Source: Bacteriovoracaceae bacterium
GTDB lineage: Bacteria; Bdellovibrionota; Bacteriovoracia; Bacteriovoracales; Bacteriovoracaceae
Direction of reading: 5' to 3'
DNA: 64,000 bases
Assembly: GCA_016786485.1 (NCBI GenBank)
Contig: JAEUWD010000034.1
Span: 1 to 64,000 of the forward strand
In this document: positions 35,369-44,770 of the stretch, piece by piece
Layout of the letters: each line of letters begins with the position of its first letter
How positions within the stretch are numbered: the first letter of the stretch is position 1
Translations under genes and position numbers: made by a program
Notes under the pieces: model-generated
What the model saw: the letters and a program-made list of their open reading frames with translations, nothing else
Databases searched by the model: none
Told to the model about the DNA's origin: nothing

Positions 35369-37699
35369 ATGCCTCGAGCTATTCACTCGTGGTTAAGGTT
35401 CTTTTGCCTTAGCACTTTGTTATTCATTCTTTTAGTTTTTTTCCAACTAAATGCTGTTGCGAGTACTGAAAATCTTGGTAAGACGATCGAGTTATTTAAA
35501 GTTGAAGCGGTGAAGATTGAAGGTACGCACAAAGTTGAACCTGAAGCTGTTTTGGAAAAAATGACTATCAAGGCCGGAGTAAAGCTAGATAATTATCTCC
35601 TGCGCGATGATATCAAAAGAATTTATTCTCTAAAATATTTTGAAAAAGTTGAAGCGCATCAAGAGGGAAATACGCTCATTATTAAAGTTCAAGAAAAACC
35701 CATCATTTCAAAAATCATTATTGAAGGCAATGATGAAATCAGTGACGAAGACATTACTGAGCAAATGAAAACAAAACCGTTTGCGATTCTCGATGTCAAT
35801 ACTTTGAAAGCTGATATGACCTTGATTCAAAATTTCTATGAGGAGAAAGGGTACTTTCTCGCCCAGGCTAAGTATGCTTTAGAATCACACACTGCGGGTA
35901 GTGTGGTGGTGAAAGTTATCATGAAGGAATACGATCAAGTTCTCGTTAAGAAAATTACTTTCCTTGGTAACGATGCTTTAGATGATGATGCTTTGAAAAA
36001 AGTTATGCAGACTCAGGAAGAGGGTTTGTTTTCTTTCATGACCAGTGCCGGGAATTTTAAAGAGTTTAATTTTCAAGCTGACATCGAGCGTATGAAATAT
36101 CTTTATAAGTCAGAAGGTTATTTACAAGTTAACGTAGGAACACCTTCGATTACCGTTTCAGAAGATAAGAAGTGGATTTTTATTACTGTTAACATTACGG
36201 AAGGTCCGAAATTTTCGATCAATAACATTTTCTTTGAAGGCGAACTCATTTTCTCTGAAAGTGAATTGCGTGATGTTGTTACACTTAAGCATAATGATAT
36301 TTATTCGGAAGATAAGCTAAGACTCGACATTCAAGCCTTAACTGAAAAATATCAAGATGAAGGTTATGCTTTTGCCAACGTTCTGAGAACGATTGAAATT
36401 GTTCCCGGTGAAAACAAAGTTGATATTCACTTCTCATTTGAGAAAGGCAAAATTGCTTACTTCGGAAATATCTACGTGAAAGGTAACGTCAAAACTCGCG
36501 ATAAAGTTATCCGCCGCGAACTTCGTATTCACGAAGGGATGAAATTCTCTGGAAGTTTATTGCGTAAGTCACGTGATAACGTTAACCGTTTAGGTTTCTT
36601 TGAACCTGGTAGCGTCGTATTCAATACCATCACACCAAAAGGTAAAGACAATGTTCTCGACGTTGAAATTCAAATCAAAGAACGTCAGACAGGACAAATT
36701 AGTATTGGTGCTGGTTATTCAACTGCAACCAAGGGCTTCTTTCAAGCCTCAATTGCACAAAACAACTTCCGTGGTTTAGGACAGAACCTAAACTTCTCAT
36801 TATCGTTGGCCGCCAATCAGAAATTATTTAACTTAGGTTTTACTGAGCCGTACTTGAACGATACTAAGTGGACCGCAGGATTTGATTTATTTAAAACTAC
36901 CAACCGAAATATCCGTGCTTTCGAATATGATCGTTTTGGTGGTGACGTGAGAATGGGTTATCCGTTGGTGGATTACTTACGTTTATTTGTAACCTACAAG
37001 TGGGAACGCACCGAAATCACCAGTGAAACCATTCCAGATCCCGCTATTATTCCATCTGAAGTTAACGGTATTGCTTCATCAGTTACCACGTCCGTTATTT
37101 GGGATAAACGAAATAATATTTTTGAACCGACCGATGGTCATTACGTGAGTTCATCGCTTGAATACACTGGTATCGCAGGTGATTTGCGTTGGATTAAATC
37201 AGAGGCTGAGGGACGTTTCTATGAACCAATTTGGGGTGACTTAACTCTCAGAACACGCTTAAACGTTTCAAAATTATTTAGAAATGGAAAAAACATTCCA
37301 CGGACAGAAAAATTCTCAATGGGTGGTGCGAGAAACATGAGAGGTTATTACCTCGAAGAAATTGGCCCGCGCCGCTTTGAGCCACTTGCCCTCCCAGCGC
37401 CAGGACAATACTTCAACAACGGTGGTCTATTCTCGTTATTATCGCAGATTGAACTAGAATATCCGCTCGTCAAAGAAGCGGGCCTGAAAGCGGTAATTTT
37501 CTATGATATTGGTAACGTTTATGATCAGTATTTTGGTGCAGACGCTGAAAGTCATCGCTTATACTTCGATTATGGATTTGGTTTCCGTTGGTTTTCACCT
37601 ATCGGAGTTTTACGCTTTGAGTTTGCTTATCCTGTTAACGACGTTCTTGGTGGCGTCGGTGGTAATCAGTTTCACTTTGATATCGGACAATTATTCTAA
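35369..37699 (+). CDS. bamA: Outer-membrane protein assembly factor BamA
   Basis: Inserts beta-barrel proteins into the outer membrane. After a signal peptide (FQLNAVAS) five POTRA repeats can be followed (first begins VEAVKIEGTHKVEPEAV), then the 16-strand barrel with the conserved QNNFRGLGQNL strand and the GGARNMRGYYLEEIGPRR loop-6 motif, ending QLF with the C-terminal aromatic. 776 residues from ATG 35369, AGGAG 4 nt upstream; the TTG one codon earlier is a poor start. Upstream of skp and lpxD, the standard order. Confidence 0.96.
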   Translation: MPRAIHSWLRFFCLSTLLFILLVFFQLNAVASTENLGKTIELFKVEAVKIEGTHKVEPEAVLEKMTIKAGVKLDNYLLRDDIKRIYSLKYFEKVEAHQEGNTLIIKVQEKPIISKIIIEGNDEISDEDITEQMKTKPFAILDVNTLKADMTLIQNFYEEKGYFLAQAKYALESHTAGSVVVKVIMKEYDQVLVKKITFLGNDALDDDALKKVMQTQEEGLFSFMTSAGNFKEFNFQADIERMKYLYKSEGYLQVNVGTPSITVSEDKKWIFITVNITEGPKFSINNIFFEGELIFSESELRDVVTLKHNDIYSEDKLRLDIQALTEKYQDEGYAFANVLRTIEIVPGENKVDIHFSFEKGKIAYFGNIYVKGNVKTRDKVIRRELRIHEGMKFSGSLLRKSRDNVNRLGFFEPGSVVFNTITPKGKDNVLDVEIQIKERQTGQISIGAGYSTATKGFFQASIAQNNFRGLGQNLNFSLSLAANQKLFNLGFTEPYLNDTKWTAGFDLFKTTNRNIRAFEYDRFGGDVRMGYPLVDYLRLFVTYKWERTEITSETIPDPAIIPSEVNGIASSVTTSVIWDKRNNIFEPTDGHYVSSSLEYTGIAGDLRWIKSEAEGRFYEPIWGDLTLRTRLNVSKLFRNGKNIPRTEKFSMGGARNMRGYYLEEIGPRRFEPLALPAPGQYFNNGGLFSLLSQIELEYPLVKEAGLKAVIFYDIGNVYDQYFGADAESHRLYFDYGFGFRWFSPIGVLRFEFAYPVNDVLGGVGGNQFHFDIGQLF

Positions 37700-37725
37700 T
37701 ATGCTCTTTAGGGCGGAGGTTTTTT

Positions 37726-38229
37726 ATGAATAAAATTTTAGTACTTTTGTTAATGGTTATCTCGGTGAATGCGCAAGCCGTTGTTATCGGTTTGGTCGAC
37801 ATGCAGAAAATTTTCTCAACTATCAAGGATGGTAAGTCTGTTCTAGCAACGTTAGAGAAATCTTATAATGAAAAAAAGAAAAAATTAAAAGCAGAAGAAG
37901 ATAAAATCATGAAGCTTAAAGAAGAAATGCAAAAGCAAAGTATGGTTTTAAGTGATGCTGCTAAAGCTAAAAAAGAACAAGAAATGCAAAAGTTGATTAT
38001 GGAACTTCAACAAAAAACAGTTGAATACCAAAAAGAAATCAACGGTCAAGAACAAGACTTAAAGAAACCGGTTTTGGATAAATTAAAAGTTGTGGTTGAT
38101 GAAGTTTCAGTTAAGCAAAATGTTGATTTAACGGTTGAACTAAAATCGTCACCAATGATTTATGTTAAAGAGAAAAAAGATTTAACAGATGAAATCATTA
38201 AAGCTTACGACGCAAAAAACTCGAAATAA
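37726..38229 (+). CDS. skp: Skp/OmpH-family periplasmic chaperone
   Basis: Holds unfolded outer-membrane proteins for BamA. A signal peptide (ISVNAQA) precedes a short hydrophobic strand (VVIGLVDMQKIF, the family opening) and a long charged helical hairpin rich in Lys/Glu, forming the tentacles of the trimer. 167 residues, normal size. It begins with GGAGG 9 nt upstream and overlaps lpxD by one base. Confidence 0.92.
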   Translation: MNKILVLLLMVISVNAQAVVIGLVDMQKIFSTIKDGKSVLATLEKSYNEKKKKLKAEEDKIMKLKEEMQKQSMVLSDAAKAKKEQEMQKLIMELQQKTVEYQKEINGQEQDLKKPVLDKLKVVVDEVSVKQNVDLTVELKSSPMIYVKEKKDLTDEIIKAYDAKNSK

Positions 38230-39266
38230 TGAAGCTTAAAGATTTAAAAAAATTTGATACAACACTCGAAATTATCCACGGTGATAATTGGTCTCAAGAT
38301 ATTGTGACGATTGGTCACTATTTAAATCCTACTGAGCATTCGATTTACTATGCTAAGAATAAAAAATTCTTTGAGCGAGTCATGTCGGGTTTTAAGAAGC
38401 GCATGAATGGTGCGGGATTGATTGTTGAAAAAACCTATTTAAAAGAATTAAAAGATTCAGATAAAAACCAATTTGATTGGATTGCAACCACTCAAAATGT
38501 TGATCTTTCTATGAGCTTTGTTTCAAAGCCATTTTATGATGAGAAAATTGGAAATCTGAATTATCAATTGGATGGTCGTCAACTTGGAACAGCGGAAATT
38601 CATCCAACTGCAAAAATTGCACAAAATGTTTTTCTCGGTGATGGCGTGAAAATTGCGGCGAACGCAATGGTTCTTCCGAACGCCACTATTTTGCCATTCA
38701 CCACCATTGATGAAGGTTCCATTATTTTCTCGAATGTAACTCTTTATCCTTATACTCGTATCGGAAAAAGAGTGCGTATTCATGCAGGGACGTCCATTGG
38801 AACTGATGGCTTTGGCTATAATTTTGATAAAGGTGTTCATCACAAAGTTTGGCATTTAGCTGGTGTTGTAATTGAAGATGATGTTGAAATTGGTTCGAAT
38901 ACTTGTATTGATGCGGGCGCTTTCATTGCCACACGAATTGGTACTGGTTCAAAAATTGATAACTTGGTTCAGGTTGCTCATAACGTACAAATTGGTCGCG
39001 GAGTAGTTATCTGCGGCTTAAGTGGTTTTGGTGGCAGTAGTCGCATAGGAGATTACTGTGTTTTTGCACCCAAGGCAGGAGTTGCTCCAGATATTACCAT
39101 CGGCGCTCAAAGTGTCATCACCGCTGATGCCAATGTGGCTGCGACTTGTCCTGAGAAAAGTATGTTAAGTGGTCACCCTGCACGCAAACACTCGGAGTGG
39201 TTAAAGACCCAAGCCGTTTTACGCCGACTTGCTTTAGGCAAAGAGCGCACCAGTGACGACGCATGA
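38229..39266 (+). CDS. lpxD: UDP-3-O-acyl-glucosamine N-acyltransferase LpxD
   Basis: Third step of lipid A synthesis, adding the N-linked acyl chain. An N-terminal uridine-binding domain (to about residue 105) is followed by left-handed beta-helix hexapeptide repeats. The catalytic His lies in VQVAHNVQIG. 345 residues, normal. Its ATG overlaps the skp stop by one base and its stop overlaps fabZ by 4 nt. Confidence 0.95.
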   Translation: MKLKDLKKFDTTLEIIHGDNWSQDIVTIGHYLNPTEHSIYYAKNKKFFERVMSGFKKRMNGAGLIVEKTYLKELKDSDKNQFDWIATTQNVDLSMSFVSKPFYDEKIGNLNYQLDGRQLGTAEIHPTAKIAQNVFLGDGVKIAANAMVLPNATILPFTTIDEGSIIFSNVTLYPYTRIGKRVRIHAGTSIGTDGFGYNFDKGVHHKVWHLAGVVIEDDVEIGSNTCIDAGAFIATRIGTGSKIDNLVQVAHNVQIGRGVVICGLSGFGGSSRIGDYCVFAPKAGVAPDITIGAQSVITADANVAATCPEKSMLSGHPARKHSEWLKTQAVLRRLALGKERTSDDA

Positions 39267-39760
39267 TTTTTAATATTGAACAAGTAAAAGCTTATCTTCC
39301 TCATCGTGATCCTTTTCTGTTTGTTGACTCTATTAGTGAATTAACTATGCCAGAAGGGATTCAGATGGGGGTTAACCTTGAGCATAAGTATCTTGTTGGG
39401 GCAGGGGTTGTAGGGCATTATCGCACTCGGGCAGAGCATGCCATTTTTAAGGGCCATTTTCCAGAGCATCCTATTTTTCCTGGCGTTTTACAAATCGAGA
39501 TGATGGCACAAGTATCATCGTTTGTTACAGCACTTTCTCAAGGAGGAAGGATCGATAAGATGAAATTAGATGTGGCTTTAGTTGGTGTAGAAAGGACTCG
39601 TTTTCGAAAATCTATTTATCCTGAATTTGATTTAACTATAAAGTCGCGCTTAACTAAAGTTCGCGGAATATTTAGTACCTATGAGGCACAAATTTTTTGT
39701 GGTAATGAACTTATGTCTGAATCATCATTTTTAGCAACGTTAAAAATTATAAACCTTTAA
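39263..39760 (+). CDS. fabZ: 3-hydroxyacyl-ACP dehydratase FabZ
   Basis: Hot-dog-fold dehydratase of fatty acid elongation that competes with LpxA for 3-hydroxyacyl-ACP. Visible motifs: LPHRDPFLFVD and GHFPEHPIFPGVLQIE with the catalytic His and Glu. At 165 residues it is slightly longer than usual (about 150), the extra lying in an insertion around MGVNLEHKYLVGAGVVGHYR. Placement between lpxD and lpxA is the classical arrangement. Confidence 0.93.
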   Translation: MIFNIEQVKAYLPHRDPFLFVDSISELTMPEGIQMGVNLEHKYLVGAGVVGHYRTRAEHAIFKGHFPEHPIFPGVLQIEMMAQVSSFVTALSQGGRIDKMKLDVALVGVERTRFRKSIYPEFDLTIKSRLTKVRGIFSTYEAQIFCGNELMSESSFLATLKIINL

Positions 39761-39771
39761 GAGAGATATTT

Positions 39772-40563
39772 ATGAGCGAAATTCATCCTAGTTCCGTTGT
39801 TCACCCAGAAGCCAGATTAGGCAAAAATGTTAAAATTGGTCCTCTTTGTGTGGTTGGTCCGCATGTTGAAATAGGGGATAATTGTACTCTTCATGCCCAT
39901 GTTGTAGTTGATGGTCATACTAAAATTGGAAAAAATAATGAATTTTACCAATTTGGTTCAATCGGCGCACCTCCGCAAGATATTTCATATAAGAATGAAC
40001 CAACTCGTGTAGAGATTGGTGATAATAATATTTTCCGTGAATTTAATTCGGTTCACCGCGGAACTTTAAAACAAGACCAAGTAACGAAAATCGGAAACAA
40101 CAATTTATTCATGTCTTATGTTCACATCGGTCACGATTGTACGATTGGAAATAATGTTCGTATTGTTAACTCGTGTAACCTCGGCGGTCATTGCAATGTG
40201 GCCAACGGAGTTATCATAAGTGGGGCAACCAGCTTATCACAATTCGTTTCACTCGGGCGTAACGCTTTCATCGGTGGTGGGTCAGCGGTTGATCGTGATA
40301 TTCCAGATTTTTGTACGGCCTTTGGAAACCGTGTTCGCCTTAAGGGTATTAATATTATCGGTATGAAGCGCTCTGGTTTCACAAAACAAGATGTGAGCGA
40401 GGTGGTGGATTTTTATCGTACAATGGAGTCATCAGCACTTTCTCCAAGGGCATTCGTTGATCATGAAGAATTAATGCAAGAATACAAAAATAATGCAGCA
40501 GTAAAGGGAATCGCAGATTTTATTCGTAAGAGTGAAATCGGTATTCCTCCATTCATGTCATAA
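39772..40563 (+). CDS. lpxA: UDP-N-acetylglucosamine acyltransferase LpxA
   Basis: First step of lipid A synthesis. 263 residues of hexapeptide beta-helix; the family block GAPPQDISYKNEPTRVEIGD and catalytic His in SYVHIGHDCTIG are present, then the helical C-terminal domain. Substrate could be UDP-GlcNAc or its 3-amino analogue; the oxidoreductase that follows leaves this open. Confidence 0.95.
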   Translation: MSEIHPSSVVHPEARLGKNVKIGPLCVVGPHVEIGDNCTLHAHVVVDGHTKIGKNNEFYQFGSIGAPPQDISYKNEPTRVEIGDNNIFREFNSVHRGTLKQDQVTKIGNNNLFMSYVHIGHDCTIGNNVRIVNSCNLGGHCNVANGVIISGATSLSQFVSLGRNAFIGGGSAVDRDIPDFCTAFGNRVRLKGINIIGMKRSGFTKQDVSEVVDFYRTMESSALSPRAFVDHEELMQEYKNNAAVKGIADFIRKSEIGIPPFMS

Positions 40564-40578
40564 TAAGATAGGTGATTT

Positions 40579-41535
40579 ATGAGTCTTAAAGTTGCAGTAC
40601 TTGGTTATGGCCATTTAGGTAAATGGCATTGTGATAAAGTAGAGCAAAGCCAAAAAGGCGCAACACTGTATGCAATTGTTGAAAGCTTTAAGGCCAACGC
40701 CGAAGCAGCTCAACAAAAGTTTCCCAAAACAAAAGTGGTAGATGATATAAAAAAAGTCATCAATGAAATCGATGCTGCGGTTATTGTGACGCCAACGTCA
40801 ACACACTTTGAATTGGCGAAATATCTTTTAGAAAACGGCAAACATGTTTTTTGTGAAAAACCACTTTGTAACACATATGAAGAAGTGGAAGAGTTAAAAA
40901 GTTATATCAAATCAAAAAATCAAGTTCTACAAGTTGGTCACTCAGAGCGTTTTCATTTAGCTTGGGAACAAGTCACCAAGTTTATTGAGAATGAAAAATC
41001 GACAATACATATTCGTATCAATCGTATGGCACCTTTTAAAGGTCGCGCGACGGACGTGGATGTCGTACAAGATTTAATGATTCACGATCTGGATCTCGTA
41101 ACTTACCTGCTGGATTCATTGCCAGTCAGCTTACGTGCTCACGGGAAAAAAATTCGAACTAATAAATATGATTTTGCAGTGGTTGATCTCTTTTATAAAA
41201 ATGGTTCAACCGTCAGTATTTCTGCTAGTCGTAACCATGTGAAGGAAGTTCGTGAACTCGAACTTTATACAAAAAATGGTTGTCTCAACGTGGATATGTT
41301 TCAAAACAGTATTCAGGTGGCAACTGGGAGTAATCCTGGTCCAGAATTTGTAAAAGAAGAAAAGTATCCAAAGCGTGATCATTTGATGCTTGAGCATCAA
41401 TGTTTTTACGAATCAATCTTGAAGAAAACTCCGGCGATAGTCGCTTATGAAGATGGACGTAAGGCCGTTTATCTTGTTGAAAAAACCATCGAAGCTATCA
41501 GTTCAGGTGTCGAAGTTACTGTCGAATATGAGTAA
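40579..41535 (+). CDS. Gfo/Idh/MocA-family oxidoreductase
   Basis: NAD(P)-dependent sugar oxidoreductase. The Rossmann motif is VLGYGHLGKWH (GxGxxG), followed by the family's VIVTPTSTHFELAKYLLENGKHVFCEKPL, which includes the EKP substrate/cofactor motif, and IHDLDLVTYLL with the catalytic-region His/Asp. It lies between lpxA and lpxB, as in several delta-type proteobacteria. In organisms that make 3-amino lipid A a related enzyme (GnnA) acts with aminotransferase GnnB; no aminotransferase gene is present in the cluster here, so that role is uncertain. Confidence 0.85.
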   Translation: MSLKVAVLGYGHLGKWHCDKVEQSQKGATLYAIVESFKANAEAAQQKFPKTKVVDDIKKVINEIDAAVIVTPTSTHFELAKYLLENGKHVFCEKPLCNTYEEVEELKSYIKSKNQVLQVGHSERFHLAWEQVTKFIENEKSTIHIRINRMAPFKGRATDVDVVQDLMIHDLDLVTYLLDSLPVSLRAHGKKIRTNKYDFAVVDLFYKNGSTVSISASRNHVKEVRELELYTKNGCLNVDMFQNSIQVATGSNPGPEFVKEEKYPKRDHLMLEHQCFYESILKKTPAIVAYEDGRKAVYLVEKTIEAISSGVEVTVEYE

Positions 41536-42664
41536 GCCTACCAATTGTCTTGTTATTGCTGGTGAGCAGTCTGGTGAAGAGCATGCTCAATCTTTTTTAC
41601 CGGAGCTGATGCGCCGAAACCCCGATATGCATTTTTGGGGCGTGGGTGGCGATGATTTTAAAAAAAGAAACATCGAAATTCTTTATCATTTACGCGATTT
41701 CTCCTCGATAGGTTTTTCAGAAGTTTTTTTTAAACTGCATTTTTATATTCAAGCTGAAAAAAGAATCCTGGAAGAAGTGCTAAAGCGTGATTGTAAAATC
41801 GCGATTCTCATTGATTTTCAGGGGTTTAATTTAAAAATTGCAAAGAAATTAAAAAAACTCGGCGTGAAAGTTCTCTATTACGTCGCTCCACAAGCTTGGC
41901 TGTGGAAACCTTATCGAGCCAATTCCATTAAAAAATATGTACACACTGTTTTTTCCATTATTCCGTTTGAGAAAGAATGGTTTGAAAAACGTGGAGTAAA
42001 AAATCTTAAGCTCGTTCCTCATCCGGTTTTCAGTCGCTATAAGCATTTACTAAGTGAGATTCGTGACCGAAAAAACCAGAACTTCAAAAAGCAATTGAAC
42101 ATTTTGATTCTGCCCGGTAGCCGAAATAGTGAAGTCAAAACTTTATTACCAATTTTTGCTGAAGTCGCTAAAAAGGCCAAAGCTGATTTTCCGGCCAAGA
42201 TTTCTATTGTGAAAACGACTTCGGTGGAAAATAAGTATTATGATCTGCATGAAGGTATTTTCGATAAAGAATATAGTCCCGAGCAATTAGTCGAAGCTTT
42301 TAGTGAAGCTGATATTTGCTTGGCCGCTAGCGGTACCGTAACCCTGACTTGCGGGCTTTTTGAAGTCCCCACTATTGTCTGTTATAAGGTCAGTCTGTTC
42401 ACTGAATTTATTGCCATGAATTTTATTGGTAAGCATTATGACCTTTCATTGACCAATATCTTGCTAAAAGAAACAATTTTCCCTGAATTGCTGCAACAAC
42501 AAGCCAATCCAGAGCTCGTTTATGAATATTTGAAATATTTATTAACAGAAAAAGTGGCTTATGAAAAAATATTGAATAAGATTAAAAAGATAAAAGATAT
42601 ACTTTCAGCAGACGACTTTAAAGTTGTTGATTATATGGATCAGGTACTTCATGAAGATTCTTGA
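41528..42664 (+). CDS. lpxB: Lipid-A-disaccharide synthase LpxB
   Basis: GT19 enzyme joining UDP-diacyl-GlcN to lipid X. The start is AGEQSGEEHAQ (family AGExSGD), with IDFQGFNLKIAKKLKK, YYVAPQAWLWKP and ASGTVTLTCGLFEVP further on. From ATG 41528 the protein is 378 residues; this start overlaps the oxidoreductase end by 8 nt. The longer in-frame start at 41447 lies within the preceding gene and has no homology. Asp of SGD is Glu here. Confidence 0.94.
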   Translation: MSKPTNCLVIAGEQSGEEHAQSFLPELMRRNPDMHFWGVGGDDFKKRNIEILYHLRDFSSIGFSEVFFKLHFYIQAEKRILEEVLKRDCKIAILIDFQGFNLKIAKKLKKLGVKVLYYVAPQAWLWKPYRANSIKKYVHTVFSIIPFEKEWFEKRGVKNLKLVPHPVFSRYKHLLSEIRDRKNQNFKKQLNILILPGSRNSEVKTLLPIFAEVAKKAKADFPAKISIVKTTSVENKYYDLHEGIFDKEYSPEQLVEAFSEADICLAASGTVTLTCGLFEVPTIVCYKVSLFTEFIAMNFIGKHYDLSLTNILLKETIFPELLQQQANPELVYEYLKYLLTEKVAYEKILNKIKKIKDILSADDFKVVDYMDQVLHEDS

Positions 42665-43739
42665 GATTTTTAAATTTGCCTTACTTTCTCCGCTCTCATT
42701 TCTGTGGGAGCAAGTTTATCGTATACGTAGAAATTTGTATGAGTACGGCGTTTTGAAGCGCGCGTATTTTAAAGTTCCGGTTATTTCCGTAGGAAATATT
42801 ACTTTCGGTGGAACGGGGAAAACTCCTTTTATTATTTGGTTAACCGAATACTTTCATCGTGAGGCGATGACGGCTGCGGTTTTAACTCGTGGGTATAAAG
42901 GGAATCTTGAAAATAATTCTGGGGTCATTAAGAGTGGTCAAACTTTTCGCTCAAATCCAGTTGATTATGGTGATGAGCCGCTACTGATTTCTCGTCGTAT
43001 GAAAAGCGGCGCCGTTATCGTTGGAAAAAAACGTAGCCAAAACTTAAAACGATATTTTTCTGAGATTAATCCGGATGTGGTATTACTCGACGATGGTTTC
43101 CAGCATCTTGAACTTTATCGTTCGTTTAATATTTTACTCTTTGATGCCACTCTACCAATTAAGCAATATCAAGTAGCGCCTCGCGGTTATCTACGTGAAG
43201 GTCTTACCGCGCTAAAAGACGCGGATGCGATTGTACTGAGTCGCTGTGATCAAGTTTCGCCGAATCGAATTAAAGAATTAACTGATTTCATCGCTCCTTA
43301 TCACCATCCAGATATTCCGATGGTAAAAATTCGTTACATCCCAACGGGGCTTTACAATACTTACTATAAAAAGATTTTTGAAATTGAAGATATCAAAGGT
43401 CTTAAAGTTATCGCTGTCGCCGCGATCGCTTCGCCAGAATCATTTTACCAATTATTAGAATCATTAGGTGCGGAAGTTTTAGACAAAGTCAGCTTCCCTG
43501 ATCATCACTTTTTTACACCAGAAGATATTAATGAATTATTAATCAAAGCTTCAAAGCACGACGCCGTGGTTGTGACCAGTGAAAAAGATATGGTTAAAAT
43601 GCGTAGAATTGGTCAGGATTCTCGTCTCATGTGTTTAAATGTTTTAGTCGAATTTCTCGATGGCGAAGCGGCTTTAACCACAGAAATGAGAAAAATTTTA
43701 AAGAGTACGAATAAGCAAAATATTGGGGTTCATTACTAA
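42651..43739 (+). CDS. lpxK: Tetraacyldisaccharide 4'-kinase LpxK
   Basis: Phosphorylates lipid A at the 4' position. The P-loop is VGNITFGGTGKTPFI, followed by AVLTRGYKG, YGDEPLLISRR and VLLDDGFQHLELYRSFNILLFD, all family blocks, and the C-terminal FPDHHFFTPED. From ATG 42651 it is 362 residues; overlap with lpxB is 14 nt. An LpxK predicts 4'-phosphorylated lipid A at least as an intermediate. Confidence 0.95.
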   Translation: MKILEIFKFALLSPLSFLWEQVYRIRRNLYEYGVLKRAYFKVPVISVGNITFGGTGKTPFIIWLTEYFHREAMTAAVLTRGYKGNLENNSGVIKSGQTFRSNPVDYGDEPLLISRRMKSGAVIVGKKRSQNLKRYFSEINPDVVLLDDGFQHLELYRSFNILLFDATLPIKQYQVAPRGYLREGLTALKDADAIVLSRCDQVSPNRIKELTDFIAPYHHPDIPMVKIRYIPTGLYNTYYKKIFEIEDIKGLKVIAVAAIASPESFYQLLESLGAEVLDKVSFPDHHFFTPEDINELLIKASKHDAVVVTSEKDMVKMRRIGQDSRLMCLNVLVEFLDGEAALTTEMRKILKSTNKQNIGVHY

Positions 43740-44770
43740 TGAAAGCTTTAATCAAATTTGTTCTGCCTTTATTTATTTTTTCCTGTGCTTGGAATCAGAA
43801 AGAGCTCGAGCAATTGGATGATTTTAAAGGCTCAAATGATGAAGTTTTCCTAGAGCAAATCGATCTAGATAAAAAAGTAACAGAAAAATTCAAAGTTCAA
43901 GAGCCGAAGGTGGTGGAAGCGCCAAAAGCCACAGCCGCAGTTGTCGTAAAACCAAAGCCGGTCATTCCGACTAAGCCCAAAATTGTTGTCACTAAAAAAA
44001 GTACAGTTCCTGCGGATTACCCACCGGAACTTTTAGAATTCGATAAAGCCTCGATTGAAATTTGGAAAAAATTCATTCCGAAAATGACTATTGGTGAGTC
44101 GATTATTTACGATATTACTTATACCGGTATCGTTATTGGCAAAGTTGCGATGACCACAGGTCCAATCAACAAGATTCAAAATCGTGATGCTTATCAAATT
44201 GTAGGTCGTTTGAAATCAGCGCCTTTTTATAGTTATGTTTATGACATTGATGATCAGGTTGAAAGTTATATCGATAAAGAGTATTTTACACCGGTTAAAT
44301 TTGCGTTGGTACAAAGAGAATCGAGTAAAAAAATTAATAACCTCGAACTTTTTGATCGAGAAGAATTAAAATCATACTATCGTTATCGCAAAACGAAAGA
44401 TGATGAGACAATTTTCAAAAAGAAAGACACTTTTATTCCACGATATTTTCAAGATTCATTTTCAGCGATGTTTTTCTTAAGAGGTTTACCGCTAAAAGTC
44501 GGGGAGACGTATACTTTTCCGGTCGTCACCAATGCTAAAATTTGGTTAATGGACATTAATGTTTTAGGAAAAGAAAAAATTGAAACGGCGATTGGTACAA
44601 AAGATTCAATTAAATTACGGGCGATTACTCGTTATACGGGCGAAGTGGTGAAGAAGGGTGTGATTGATTTCTGGTTAAGTGATGATGATAAACGATTTAT
44701 GCTCAAGTTTAATGCTGAAGTAAAAATTGGCTCTGTTAAAGGTGCGATCGTTAGTTACGAAGTAAAGTAA
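43739..44770 (+). CDS. DUF3108-type lipoprotein
   Basis: Leader ending LFIFSC with the lipidated Cys at 16; then an acidic stretch and a Lys/Pro/Val-rich linker (residues about 55-85) able to span periplasmic distance; then a beta-rich domain beginning about residue 117 (GESIIYDITYTGIVIGKVAM) with the DUF3108 pattern (ESYIDKEYFTPVKF, YFQDSFSAMFFLRGLPLKVGE). Function unknown. It overlaps lpxK by one base and is followed by the glycosyltransferase at one base, so it belongs to the lipid A operon. Confidence 0.8.
   Translation: MKALIKFVLPLFIFSCAWNQKELEQLDDFKGSNDEVFLEQIDLDKKVTEKFKVQEPKVVEAPKATAAVVVKPKPVIPTKPKIVVTKKSTVPADYPPELLEFDKASIEIWKKFIPKMTIGESIIYDITYTGIVIGKVAMTTGPINKIQNRDAYQIVGRLKSAPFYSYVYDIDDQVESYIDKEYFTPVKFALVQRESSKKINNLELFDREELKSYYRYRKTKDDETIFKKKDTFIPRYFQDSFSAMFFLRGLPLKVGETYTFPVVTNAKIWLMDINVLGKEKIETAIGTKDSIKLRAITRYTGEVVKKGVIDFWLSDDDKRFMLKFNAEVKIGSVKGAIVSYEVK

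Noticed and set aside
36720-37699. Short shadow ORFs within bamA and other large genes
   Set aside because: They lie in alternative frames of well-supported genes and lack independent signals.
41447-41527. N-terminal extension of LpxB
   Set aside because: Overlaps the oxidoreductase gene in another frame; LpxB homology begins right after ATG 41528.
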